Part shown: positions 16,743 to 24,892 of the stretch, in pieces
How the letters are laid out: each line of letters opens with the position of its first letter
Numbering within the stretch: position 1 is the stretch's first letter
From: Paenibacillus daejeonensis DSM 15491
GTDB lineage: Bacteria; Bacillota; Bacilli; Paenibacillales; Paenibacillaceae
Assembly: GCF_000378385.1 (NCBI RefSeq)
Contig: NZ_KB899665.1
Location: 354,752-418,751, forward strand
DNA length: 64,000 nt
Direction of reading: 5' to 3'
Translations under genes and position numbers: made by a program
The notes under the pieces: generated by a model
Told to the model about the DNA's origin: nothing
Databases searched by the model: none
The model's input: only the letters and a program-made list of their open reading frames with translations

Positions 16743-16990
16743 GTAGCGCACCTTTCTTCCTCTATTCGCACGTATCCCCGCCCCGCGTTGTCTGTAGCGC
16801 ACCTTTCTTCCTCTATTTGCACGCATCCCCGCCTCGCGCCGTCTGTAGCGCACCTTTCTTCCTTTATTTGCACGCATCCCCGCCCCGCATTGTCTGTAGC
16901 GCACCTTTCTTCCTCTATTTGCACGCATCCCCGGCTCGCGCCGCTGTAAGGCACCTTTGTTCCTCTATTTGACCAACACATCGCTGGTCG
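16743..16990. repeat. intergenic tandem repeat array, 51-bp period
   Basis: Four full copies and one partial copy of a unit starting GTAGCGCACCTTTCTTCCTC. Copies begin at 16743, 16794, 16845, 16896 and 16946. The 51-bp period gives open frames on both strands with a 17-residue periodicity. Neither looks like a real protein: there is no ribosome binding site and the translations are low in complexity. The array fills the gap between converging genes (CheY-like and pepT). A single degenerate relative, GTAGCGCACCTTATTACC, occurs at 31452. Confidence 0.9.
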
Positions 16991-17011
16991 TCGGCTTTAT
17001 CGCTGGTGAAT

Positions 17012-18259
17012 CTACAGCTTCAATTGTTCGGCTTGCTGCTCGAAGCGTTCGATGATGCCTGTGATGACCTGTACTGCTTGCAGCATGACATCGACGGAGA
17101 CGTATTCGTAGCGTCCATGATAGTTCTCGCCGCCAGTGAAAATATTGGGCGTTGGCAATCCTTTATAGGAGAGCTGTGAGCCATCCGTGCCGCCGCGGAT
17201 CGGTTTGATTACAGGCTCAATTCCGAGGGAGACCATTGTCTCCCGGGCAATCTCGACGATCTCTTGGACCGGCTCTATTTTGTCCCGCATGTTGTAGTAC
17301 TGATCCCGGATGTCGAGAGTGACCCGCTCCTCACCATGGGTCTGCTGCAGCTCCTGCACCACGTTCTGCAGGAACGCCTTGCGGGCTTCGAAGCTGGACT
17401 TGTCGAAGTCGCGAATCAGGTAGCGGGCCTGGGCCTGCTCCACCGTAGCTTCGAGTGAGACCAGGTGATAGAACCCCTCATACCCCTCAGTATGCTCCGG
17501 GGCTTCCCCGACCGGAAGCCTGTTGTGCAGGGCCATAGCGATTTTCCCCGCATGAATCATTTTATCCTTGGCCGTGCCGGGATGGACATTCTTGCCACGA
17601 ACGGTAACAGTCGCCACCGCCGCGTTGAAGCTCTCATACTCCAATTCACCGAGCGGGCCGCCATCGACTGTATAAGCACAGACCGCGCCAAAGGCCGCAA
17701 CATCAAAAAGGTGTGGCCCACGCCCGATTTCCTCGTCCGGTGTAAAGGCAACACGAACCTTGCCGTGCTTGATCTCTGGATGCTGGATCAGGTAAGCCAT
17801 TGCCGTCATAATCTCGGCGATGCCTGCCTTGTTGTCTGCACCCAGCAGCGTCGTGCCATCGGTTGTAATGAGCGTATGGCCCTTGTATCCGGTCAACTCG
17901 GGAAAATCTGCAGGTGAGAGGACGATACCGTTTGTTTTGTCTAATGGGATATCTGTGCCGTCGTAAGCTTCGACAACCTGCGGGTTAACGCCAGCCCCGG
18001 TCATCTCGGTGGCCGTATCCAGATGAGCGAGGAAACCGATAACCGGTACGGGCCGATCGCTATTGGCTGGCAGGGTAGCCATCACGTAGCCGTTATCGTC
18101 CATCGTTACCTCCGCCATGCCGATCGCCTTCAACTCTTGCACAAGCATCCGACCCAGCTCCAACTGTCCCGGCGTAGTGGGGCATGTCTCGCTGCTTTCG
18201 GTAGATTGGGTATCGACTTGGGCATAACGGATAAACCGTTCGATCATCTCTTGTTTCAT
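17012..18259 (-). CDS. pepT: peptidase T (tripeptide aminopeptidase)
   Basis: Cytosolic zinc metallopeptidase of the M20B family that cleaves the N-terminal residue of tripeptides (415 residues, normal length). Motifs: [11 protein letters not shown] with metal ligand His and catalytic Asp, [15 protein letters not shown], the catalytic Glu pair in [16 protein letters not shown], and a C-terminal [12 protein letters not shown] with a metal-binding His. Monocistronic; the region downstream is the 51-bp repeat array. Confidence 0.96.
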   Translation of the reverse strand: MKQEMIERFIRYAQVDTQSTESSETCPTTPGQLELGRMLVQELKAIGMAEVTMDDNGYVMATLPANSDRPVPVIGFLAHLDTATEMTGAGVNPQVVEAYDGTDIPLDKTNGIVLSPADFPELTGYKGHTLITTDGTTLLGADNKAGIAEIMTAMAYLIQHPEIKHGKVRVAFTPDEEIGRGPHLFDVAAFGAVCAYTVDGGPLGELEYESFNAAVATVTVRGKNVHPGTAKDKMIHAGKIAMALHNRLPVGEAPEHTEGYEGFYHLVSLEATVEQAQARYLIRDFDKSSFEARKAFLQNVVQELQQTHGEERVTLDIRDQYYNMRDKIEPVQEIVEIARETMVSLGIEPVIKPIRGGTDGSQLSYKGLPTPNIFTGGENYHGRYEYVSVDVMLQAVQVITGIIERFEQQAEQLKL

Positions 18260-18426
18260 CTATGATTCATCTCCTTTAGACTAGTTTAGGGTTCCAGTTG
18301 CTCTTGTGCTTCATTCGCGCAAGACCGTCAGAACTCCTTTTTTTGTTTTTTTTCATGATGGAGCAAACTTTTCGCCAACTCAGCAGGTAATACTTTATAG
18401 AAAGGCAAGAGAGAGGAGTGAACGGA

Positions 18427-18951
18427 TTGGAGCAAGCCTGGATGCAGCGCATTGTTCAGGGAGACCGGGATGCGTTCCGTCAGTTGTATGACGCGTACTT
18501 TGATTATGCGATGCGGACGGCCAGATTGGTCATCAAACATCATGAATGGGCAAAGGATGCGGTGCAGGAGACTTTTCTCAGAGTGTACCGCAATAGCTGG
18601 CAATATGATTCGAAGAAACCGTTTAAGCCATGGTTCTATTGTATCCTGCTAAGAGAATGTTACCGTGTCATGGAGCGTGAGAAAAAGGTGGTGCCGCTGG
18701 GCGAGCAACTGGAGCGGATCCCTGTGGATCCCAAGCTTCCCGATGAGCAAGTGGATATCTATGAAGCGCTCCAGGGGCTGGAGGATCTGTATCGGATTCC
18801 ACTGATTCTCAAGTACCTGCACGACTATAGCGAGAAGGAAATTGCCGAGGTGCTGGATGTGAACCAGAATACCTTGAAATCCCGGCTGTTCAAGGGCCGC
18901 GAGAAAATGAGACAACGACTGGGAGGGGAGCAATATGGAACGCAAGCTTAA
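18427..18951 (+). CDS. ECF-type RNA polymerase sigma factor
   Basis: Sigma-70 family protein of about 174 residues with region 2 (AFRQLYDAYFDYA, DAVQETFLRVYRN) and region 4 (IPLILKYLHDYSEKEIAEVL, NTLKSRLFKGREKMR). It has no extra C-terminal domain. The gene at 18935 overlaps by 17 bp and encodes a membrane protein, the usual arrangement for a sigma factor and its anti-sigma factor. The TTG at 18427 is favoured because GAGAGGAG lies about ten bases upstream; a GTG at 18418 is too close to that site. Upstream, AAACTTTT near 18367 and GTAATAC near 18388 resemble an ECF promoter, so autoregulation is possible. Confidence 0.92.
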   Translation: MEQAWMQRIVQGDRDAFRQLYDAYFDYAMRTARLVIKHHEWAKDAVQETFLRVYRNSWQYDSKKPFKPWFYCILLRECYRVMEREKKVVPLGEQLERIPVDPKLPDEQVDIYEALQGLEDLYRIPLILKYLHDYSEKEIAEVLDVNQNTLKSRLFKGREKMRQRLGGEQYGTQA

Positions 18952-19705
18952 GGAGCGTCTACTGGAGGAGAGCAAGTACGATCCTGGCGACAAGGACGAA
19001 ATCTGGGCCAAGCTGGACGCGCATCTGGATCATGAGCCCCAGCCTGCACCCCCGTCTCAACAAGAGGATCAACCAACCCTACAAAAAAGGAGAGCTAAAC
19101 TAATGAAGAAAATTAAAATTACAACCGGGGTCGCTGCAGCTGCCATCGCTGTCGGCGTGTTCTTTTCCTTACCTGCGGGCACGGCCTTCATGAATGAAAT
19201 TCAGGGCTGGTTTGCCCCAGAAAAACAAGTTCAAGTGGAGGTGGAAGGGCAAAAAGAAGAGACGCAGCAGGAGCTGCATCAGGACGAGGAAAGCCGCTAT
19301 GTCATCTACTACGATGTGGACCGCTACAAACTGATCGAAGGTGAGCATCAAGACATGATTACGACGAAGGAGCCGCTGCCTGATATGTATCCGGAGGTAT
19401 CGCTGACGATTGATCAAGCGCTGGACGTATCGCCGGCACAAGTGGCCGCGCAAGTAGCAGAGCAACTGCAAAGCGAGTTTGCTGAAGTGAGCGCACCGGA
19501 GCAAATCCAGGAGCCCGTCGAAGGCTATGTCGTTCATGCAATCGACGGCAACGAGTGGGACAGTCCGGTCACACGAGTCTATCTTGTCGATAACGGCAAA
19601 TCCGGCACCTTCGTTCTGCAAGCCAAGTATTTCCTCGAAGCCGCCGAAGGTCACGGCGCCCGCTTCGAGCAGATGCTCGGAGAATTCCAGGTCCTGCCGG
19701 AGTAG
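18935..19705 (+). CDS. membrane-anchored anti-sigma factor-like protein
   Basis: A 256-residue protein with a cytosolic N-terminus (about 1-60, helical, ERLLEESKYD and DEIWAKLDAHL), one transmembrane helix (about 66-88, GVAAAAIAVGVFFSLPAG), and a large acidic external domain. Its start overlaps the end of the sigma factor gene, so it probably binds and restrains that sigma factor. The outside region contains the pattern DMYPEVSLTIDQALDVSP and ends in FEQMLGEFQVL, reminiscent of DUF4367-type domains. No zinc-binding anti-sigma motif (HxxxCxxC) is present. Confidence 0.8.
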   Translation: MERKLKERLLEESKYDPGDKDEIWAKLDAHLDHEPQPAPPSQQEDQPTLQKRRAKLMKKIKITTGVAAAAIAVGVFFSLPAGTAFMNEIQGWFAPEKQVQVEVEGQKEETQQELHQDEESRYVIYYDVDRYKLIEGEHQDMITTKEPLPDMYPEVSLTIDQALDVSPAQVAAQVAEQLQSEFAEVSAPEQIQEPVEGYVVHAIDGNEWDSPVTRVYLVDNGKSGTFVLQAKYFLEAAEGHGARFEQMLGEFQVLPE

Positions 19706-19770
19706 TCTCTGCACATCACGCTGTCTAGTACATCACGCAGTCCCCTAAATCATACCCTGCTGGTGACCCC

Positions 19771-19806
19771 AGCCCCGTCCCCCTCCCCAGGGGGCGGGGC
19801 TCTTGG
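19771..19806 (+). terminator. terminator after sigma/anti-sigma unit
   Basis: GC-rich inverted repeat AGCCCCGTCCCCCT / AGGGGGCGGGGCT followed by only a short T stretch, so moderate support. Confidence 0.55.
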
Positions 19807-19926
19807 CGTGTGCTGAAAACCAATTTAAAGAGGGGAAACAGTCCTATTTTGCTTATTTTTCCCTCAATCCGGGTAATACTAACTATCACTGAACATATAC
19901 ATATTACAACCTAAGGAGTGATAACG

Positions 19927-20340
19927 ATGGTGAGACATTGGACTAGCAAGCTCGGACGGGGAGTCATGGCGCTGCTGTTAACTGCAGGGCTCTTCATCGG
20001 AACATTACCAGGATCAGGACATTCAGCTTCGGCGTTGACATGGCATTCATTTGGTTTGACAGGATATCAGGGCGTGTGGCATGCACTGGCGCAGGACGGG
20101 CTACTGGATGAGGATATTTTGGAAGCTACCGGCATCTATGTTGGCATGGCTGACCCACATACAATAGAGGTGGTTGTCGATGGCGAAGCGCAGGCATTTC
20201 AGCTTGGCGCAGAGCTAAGAGAGACCGTGGAGCTTCTGGAAGAAGACGACATTGTCGAATTCGAGTATACCGAGGAACCACTGGATGACATTGCGATTTT
20301 GCGTACTTTGTTGTCGATTGAAGTGGTGGAGTCGCAATAA
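19927..20340 (+). CDS. small secreted protein of unknown function
   Basis: A 137-residue protein with a clear signal peptide: a basic start (VRHWTSKLGRG), a hydrophobic core (VMALLLTAGLFIGTL) and a likely cleavage after GHSASA. The mature part is small, acidic and ends in repeated D/E stretches (ELLEEDDIVEFEYTEEPLDD). I recognise no family. AAGGAG at 19913-19918 fits the ATG at 19927. It stands alone before a terminator. Confidence 0.75.
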   Translation: MVRHWTSKLGRGVMALLLTAGLFIGTLPGSGHSASALTWHSFGLTGYQGVWHALAQDGLLDEDILEATGIYVGMADPHTIEVVVDGEAQAFQLGAELRETVELLEEDDIVEFEYTEEPLDDIAILRTLLSIEVVESQ

Positions 20341-20376
20341 GCACAGCATTTGGAAATGCTAGAGAGATGACCAAAA

Positions 20377-20412
20377 GCCGCAGGCGGATTCACGCGCTGC
20401 GGTTTTTTGCGG
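20377..20412 (+). terminator. terminator after small secreted protein
   Basis: Stem CCGCAG / CTGCGG followed by TTTTTT. Confidence 0.75.
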
Positions 20413-20445
20413 CTCTGATTGACCAGTACCAGTAAGTTAGAAAAA

Positions 20446-20482
20446 AGCCGTACAGCGGACAGCTTCCGCGTACGGCTCTTGC
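20446..20482 (-). terminator. terminator after alpha/beta hydrolase
   Basis: Stem AGCCGTAC / GTACGGCT with an inner GCGG/CCGC pair. On the minus strand it is followed by a run of T (AAAAAA on the plus strand). Confidence 0.75.
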
Positions 20483-20544
20483 TCGTATAGTAGCTTACTA
20501 TGCCACTGCATAGGGTTACTACGTGCTATAGTTACGTCATCGTA

Positions 20545-21378
20545 TCACGTCGTGCTCTTCAAGAAGTCCAGCAGCGCAGCATCGAATTTCTCCGGTTCGT
20601 CGAACAACATTCCATGGCCGCTATGCTCAAAGGTGACCAGCGAGGCGCCGGGAATGCCCTCAAGCTGAAGCTCGGCGAACTCCGGTGGACAGATCTTGTC
20701 CAGTTTGCCATGGAACAGGGTCGTTGGCACCGTGATGGCCGACAAATCGTTGAACAGCTCCTCATCCCGCAGCGACTCGCCGACGCCGATGGTTCCCCAT
20801 GGCGTTGCCGCCAGGCCAAGCTGGTGGAGCCAGTTCTGGAATGCCTTGCTCACCTTGCGAGAGCCAGAGCCCTGGGATAAGAAGATGTCGCCAAACTCTT
20901 CGAGCATTTTCGGTCGGTCCTTTTGCACCGCTGCGATCTGTTCGTTCATCTCCTCCTGCGTCATCCCCAACTGATACCCTTCGCGCTGGGTGAAGCAAGG
21001 AACGGCGGCACCCAGAAGGGCCAGCTTGGCCACGCCATGTTGACCATGGCGAGCCATGTAGCGGGTTGCAATCGCGCCGCCAACCGAGAAGCCAACGAGT
21101 GTCACGTGCTCCAATTGCAGATGGTCGATAACGGCGCGCACATCATCGGCGAGCCGATCATAGGAATAGCCAGTTGCAGGCGCGTCCGAACAGCCGAATC
21201 CGCGGAGATCGAGACCGAGGACACGGTAGCCTTGCCGAGACAGCGAGGTGAGCTGGTACTCGAACATCTTGTGGTTGAGCGGCCAGCCATGAATGAACAG
21301 CACGGCAGGTCCTGATCCAATATCTTCAACATAGAGCTTCACATGAGGCTCCACTTCAATATAGTGTCCCATTATCAT
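20545..21378 (-). CDS. alpha/beta hydrolase
   Basis: Cytosolic hydrolase of about 277 residues resembling non-haem haloperoxidase/esterase-like enzymes. The oxyanion region is FIHGWPLNH; the nucleophile Ser lies in VGFSVGG, where most relatives have GHSMGG; the acid is Asp in FHGKLDKICP; the catalytic His is in EHSGHGM. A cap segment with REGYQLGMTQEEM covers the active site. The substrate cannot be read from sequence. The ATGs at 21378 and 21372 share AAAGGAG, so the first two residues are uncertain. Confidence 0.88.
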   Translation of the reverse strand: MIMGHYIEVEPHVKLYVEDIGSGPAVLFIHGWPLNHKMFEYQLTSLSRQGYRVLGLDLRGFGCSDAPATGYSYDRLADDVRAVIDHLQLEHVTLVGFSVGGAIATRYMARHGQHGVAKLALLGAAVPCFTQREGYQLGMTQEEMNEQIAAVQKDRPKMLEEFGDIFLSQGSGSRKVSKAFQNWLHQLGLAATPWGTIGVGESLRDEELFNDLSAITVPTTLFHGKLDKICPPEFAELQLEGIPGASLVTFEHSGHGMLFDEPEKFDAALLDFLKSTT

Positions 21379-21562
21379 CCATCTCCTTTTTAATTGGAAT
21401 AGCTATTCTTACCCTAATTGAAGAAGGACTAACAGGCAGCGAACGGTCGGTCTCTGGAATTGCGCGTTACGGGTTGGATGGAGACGATTCGAAAAAGTCG
21501 ATGTCGGGTAGGCGAAAAGAAAGCAGCCTGACGCGTTTTCGCGTCAGGCTGTCTCAGGCCGC

Positions 21563-23677
21563 TTAAGCGGCTTCTTCTTGCTCTTCAGCTTCAACTCCAG
21601 CTGCTTCCATCAACTCAGCTACGATGTGATCTGTTGGCTGGGTGAAGATACTGTACAGCAGTGCGGCTTCCTGTTCGCGGTTCAAGGTCTCGCGGGAGAG
21701 GAAGTCGGTGGAGCCGTCCTCAGCCGTCTCCACTTCCGGACCGTGCAGTCCAAGTGCAACCATCATTTGTACGGCTTGAACGGCCCAGGCATCTGTTGTG
21801 CCCGAGAGCGCGACATCATCGAACAGCTCGGCAGGGTATTGCATGGCCAGCAGCCGCCAGAGCATGACAGCTGCTTCCTGGCGCGTAATCGTCCGGTCCG
21901 GAGCGAAGCTGCCCTTGCCGTCTCCGGCCACCATTCCGAGCTCATATGCACGTTGGATGAATGAAGCGGCAGGATGACCTGAAATGTCTGTGAAGGCATA
22001 GTCTGTCGACTCGCTGCCCTCCAGACTGCTGACTTCGAGCATACGCTGAATGTATTCCGCCCGTGTCACCGCCTGCTTCGGCTCGAAGCGGCCTTCGCCA
22101 TCATTCGGATAGTAGCCGAGCGATTGCAGCGCCATCACAGCATAAGCATACGGATGATCCGCGTTTAGATCAACGAAGCCGGCGGCTTTGTCGCCTCTTT
22201 TGGCGTAGCCCATTGGATTAATGAGCGGCTCCTTCATATAAGCGGCCTCACCTTGCTCATCCAATTGGAAGGCGGTGAACAAGCCGGTTGTCTCATCAAG
22301 GAACAAGGTGTCGTCAACTTGACGCAGTGCGCCTTGACCAAGCAAAGCACTATTCACCTGCAAACCGCCAGTCGATTCGCCGGATTGCAGTTTGGTGACA
22401 AACGAGCGAATACGCAAATCTGCATAGTATCCATCGAATTTGGTTAGCTCTTCAGCAGATTCAGGCTCGAACTCAGCCAGCTCTACAGGAGCCGCGTACT
22501 GCGGGAAGAAGGTATGAATGAATTCCGGATAAAACAGGTTGCGCAGAATACCCATATGGTTGTAAGTGATGAAGACGCCGGTCTCCTGCTCAGGAATCAT
22601 AAACAGATACGAGCTGAAGCCATTCAGGTCGCCGCCTTTGGTGATGATAGACGGGTTGCTGCCAGCGCCGGGCAATTGAATGGGTGCTTCGAATCCATAC
22701 GTGGTGTCAGGGAGCAGCGGATGAATCTCGGAGCGGTATGGCTCCATGAGAGCGACAGATTCCTCGGAGAGGATGCGTCCATTCTCCGCCTCGCCTTCAT
22801 TTAAGAAAGCAATCATGAACTTGCCGATATCCTCGGCTGTCGATAGCATGCCGCCATGTGGCATCACTGTCGGGGAGAGGGTGTAAAGCGGCAGCTCATC
22901 ACCTGTGGGCAGGTAGCCGGAAGCCAGATTATCCTTCAAATCACCTTCGAGCAGATAGCCGCTGTTCTCCATACCCAGTGGTTCGAAGACATGTGCGTCC
23001 ATGTAATCCTCAAAGCGCTCACCACTAACATTTTGAACAATCAGACCCAGCAGCAGGGAAGCGAAATTATCGTACATGTAGGAGCTGCCTGGCTCGCGGA
23101 CGACCGGCGGCAGGTGTCCTTTGACATAATCATCAATCTCTACGACCTTGTCGAAATCGTCATGAATATCCTCAGGTTTGGGGTCGCGAATCTCAAAGCC
23201 GCTCGTGTGGAGGAGCAGTTGTTCTACCGTAACCGGAGTATCAAATGGATTGTCCAGCGTCAGGCCCGGCGTATATGTCAAGAAGTCAGCCTGCAGATCC
23301 AGCTGGCCTTCTTCAGCCAATTGCATAATAGCGACCGCTGTAAACGATTTGGAGACCGAGGCGACGCGGAATACGGTTTGGGTAGGATCAACGGCTTCGT
23401 TTTGTTTGACATCCGACAAGCCGTATCCTTCCAGTGCGACGACTTCGCCGTCTTTGACGATGACGACAGAAGCTCCGGTAAAATGAGGTTGCGTGTAGTC
23501 TGCAGCAAAAAATTCATCCAGAAACGCCTTGGCATTTTCAGGTGTCAGTGCCTTCGCTTCAGACGGGACACTAGGTGCAGGTGCAGCCTGCACAGAAGTG
23601 GCAACCAAGCTGAGGGACAGCAAGACGGCGGCAGCGGTCTTGGTCCACAAGCCGCGCGGCTTGAATACATGAGTCAA
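21563..23677 (-). CDS. secreted serine hydrolase (beta-lactamase fold) with SLH domains
   Basis: Surface protein of about 704 residues. A signal peptide (AAAVLLSLSLVATSVQAAPA) leads into a class C beta-lactamase/D-peptidase type domain. The catalytic motif is SVSK, in VASVSKSFTAV; the second motif is YDN in MYDNFASLL; and HGG lies in MPHGGMLSTAEDIG. The C-terminus carries SLH repeats: one in FVDLNADHPYAYAVMALQSL, one beginning FTDISGHPAASFIQRAYEL, and a weaker third near SRETLNREQEAALL. SLH domains anchor proteins to cell wall pyruvylated polymers. The likely start is TTG at 23677, with GGAGGA seven bases upstream; an ATG at 23692 overlaps that site. The substrate may be cell-wall peptide or an ester. 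Confidence 0.87.
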   Translation of the reverse strand: MTHVFKPRGLWTKTAAAVLLSLSLVATSVQAAPAPSVPSEAKALTPENAKAFLDEFFAADYTQPHFTGASVVIVKDGEVVALEGYGLSDVKQNEAVDPTQTVFRVASVSKSFTAVAIMQLAEEGQLDLQADFLTYTPGLTLDNPFDTPVTVEQLLLHTSGFEIRDPKPEDIHDDFDKVVEIDDYVKGHLPPVVREPGSSYMYDNFASLLLGLIVQNVSGERFEDYMDAHVFEPLGMENSGYLLEGDLKDNLASGYLPTGDELPLYTLSPTVMPHGGMLSTAEDIGKFMIAFLNEGEAENGRILSEESVALMEPYRSEIHPLLPDTTYGFEAPIQLPGAGSNPSIITKGGDLNGFSSYLFMIPEQETGVFITYNHMGILRNLFYPEFIHTFFPQYAAPVELAEFEPESAEELTKFDGYYADLRIRSFVTKLQSGESTGGLQVNSALLGQGALRQVDDTLFLDETTGLFTAFQLDEQGEAAYMKEPLINPMGYAKRGDKAAGFVDLNADHPYAYAVMALQSLGYYPNDGEGRFEPKQAVTRAEYIQRMLEVSSLEGSESTDYAFTDISGHPAASFIQRAYELGMVAGDGKGSFAPDRTITRQEAAVMLWRLLAMQYPAELFDDVALSGTTDAWAVQAVQMMVALGLHGPEVETAEDGSTDFLSRETLNREQEAALLYSIFTQPTDHIVAELMEAAGVEAEEQEEAA

Positions 23678-23746
23678 AGTAAATTCCTCCATTATCAGCG
23701 TATTTTATGTGTGGCCGCCTGGACTCTGGGGCCGGGCGGGGTGGAG

Positions 23747-24511
23747 CTACTTGTTGCGATAGACTTTGGAAGCTTCGTAGTAATAGGAAGCCTGCTGGAT
23801 CATCCAGATGATACCGAGTACGACAATCGGCAGCGGGCTGAAGGTGAAGAATACGGAATACAGAACGAAAACAATCATGCCACTCACCAGCGCGATGTTC
23901 ACGGCTTTGTAAGCAGTGAAGGCCGAGCGGTAGACCGTAAATTTCTCTGCTTCGTCCAGTTTGTCAAAAAACTCCTTCTGGCCGTTCTTGCCGAAGTAAT
24001 CCAGCGAACGCTCGGAGAAATGCTTGTTGTATAGCTGTACACTGCGAAACTGAAGAAAAGTGCTAACAAGGACGGCAGCGGTACCGGCGAAGATATTCAC
24101 GAGTATGAAGGGCACCTCCGACGGAGCGGACACCGAGGAGGCCGAATACGCAATGGCCGTCAACATCCAGATCATCGCTACAATATGATTGAATGCGCTC
24201 ACCATCAACAGCTTGCTTAGGGCATACTCTTCCTTATTACCCAATTCTTCCGCCCAATCATCAAGTGGAACGGGTACATTTTTCAAACGGTTGAGACCGA
24301 AGAGGGTCAGCCCGGACAAGACAATGATAATCAGGGCGGCCAGAGCAAATGGCAGGTCGTACTTATAGTAAATTGATGGGTCGAATCGTAGGCTCGATGA
24401 GGCATTCTGCCCCCAGTCGCTGGCGATCAGGAAACCAAATATGCCTCCCCCAAGCAAATAAGCAAGCATGTACAAGGTGTTCTTCATGGTTTTTGACATA
24501 TTCTTAGCCAT
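23747..24511 (-). CDS. DUF3169-like membrane protein
   Basis: Membrane protein of 254 residues with about six hydrophobic segments (for example LYMLAYLLGGGIFGFLIA, ALAALIIIVLSGLTLFGL, VVLGIIWMIQQASYYYEA). The layout matches the DUF3169 family, which is regularly encoded with a small XRE regulator, as here. The ATG at 24511 overlaps the regulator stop by 8 bp, so the genes are coupled. GGGAGG precedes it. The function is unknown. Confidence 0.8.
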   Translation of the reverse strand: MAKNMSKTMKNTLYMLAYLLGGGIFGFLIASDWGQNASSSLRFDPSIYYKYDLPFALAALIIIVLSGLTLFGLNRLKNVPVPLDDWAEELGNKEEYALSKLLMVSAFNHIVAMIWMLTAIAYSASSVSAPSEVPFILVNIFAGTAAVLVSTFLQFRSVQLYNKHFSERSLDYFGKNGQKEFFDKLDEAEKFTVYRSAFTAYKAVNIALVSGMIVFVLYSVFFTFSPLPIVVLGIIWMIQQASYYYEASKVYRNK

Positions 24512-24722
24512 TGTCTGTTCCTCCCTTAAGAGCAAATATTTCTTCTACACTCACCTCAAATACGGCTGCGATCTTCAGCGCCAGCACGATTGAAGGCGAG
24601 TAGTCGCCGCGTTCAATTAAGGCGATCGTCTGGCGGGATGCGCCGATCTGTGCGGCCAGATCGCCCTGCGAGAGGCGATCGCGGGCTCTCAATTCGCGTA
24701 CCCGATTGGTAAGTTCACTCAC
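24504..24722 (-). CDS. XRE-family small transcriptional regulator
   Basis: A 72-residue helix-turn-helix protein that is almost entirely the DNA-binding domain: LRARDRLSQGDLAAQIGASR, then QTIALIERGDYSPSIVLALK. It starts with GTG at 24722 behind AGGAGGTGAG. A perfect 20-bp palindrome lies between its -35 and -10 elements, so autorepression is likely. It is coupled to the DUF3169-like gene. Confidence 0.92.
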   Translation of the reverse strand: MSELTNRVRELRARDRLSQGDLAAQIGASRQTIALIERGDYSPSIVLALKIAAVFEVSVEEIFALKGGTDNG

Positions 24723-24745
24723 CTTCTCACCTCCTGTTACACCAT

Positions 24746-24774
24746 ATTGTATATGATCATATACAAAAAGTAAA
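24746..24774 (-). promoter_or_regulatory. promoter with embedded perfect 20-bp palindrome
   Basis: On the minus strand TTTACT (24774-24769) and TACAAT (24751-24746) have a 17-bp spacer. TTGTATATGATCATATACAA at 24747-24766 is a perfect palindrome covering the spacer and -10. A further half-site, GATCATTTACAA, lies upstream near 24798-24809. Confidence 0.8.
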
Positions 24775-24815
24775 GGATCATAATCAAAATAAATAAGATC
24801 ATTTACAAATAGCGA

Positions 24816-24852
24816 ACGAAAAAAGCCATGTGCGATGGATCGCACATGGCTT
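24816..24852 (-). terminator. terminator after the large repeat protein gene
   Basis: Perfect 14-base arms AAGCCATGTGCGAT / ATCGCACATGGCTT followed on the minus strand by TTTTTTCG. It shields the XRE promoter next to it. Confidence 0.85.
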
Positions 24853-24892
24853 GGTAAAATGCTTATGATCCCCTTGAGTTCAGGGCAATAGC

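Noticed and set aside
16143-16981. Minus-strand open frames with CVQIEEERCATD-type repeats
   Set aside because: Product of the 51-bp array; antisense to the CheY-like gene in one case.
22856-24034. A 392-codon plus-strand open frame opposite the SLH serine hydrolase
   Set aside because: It is antisense to two well supported genes and has no recognisable domains.
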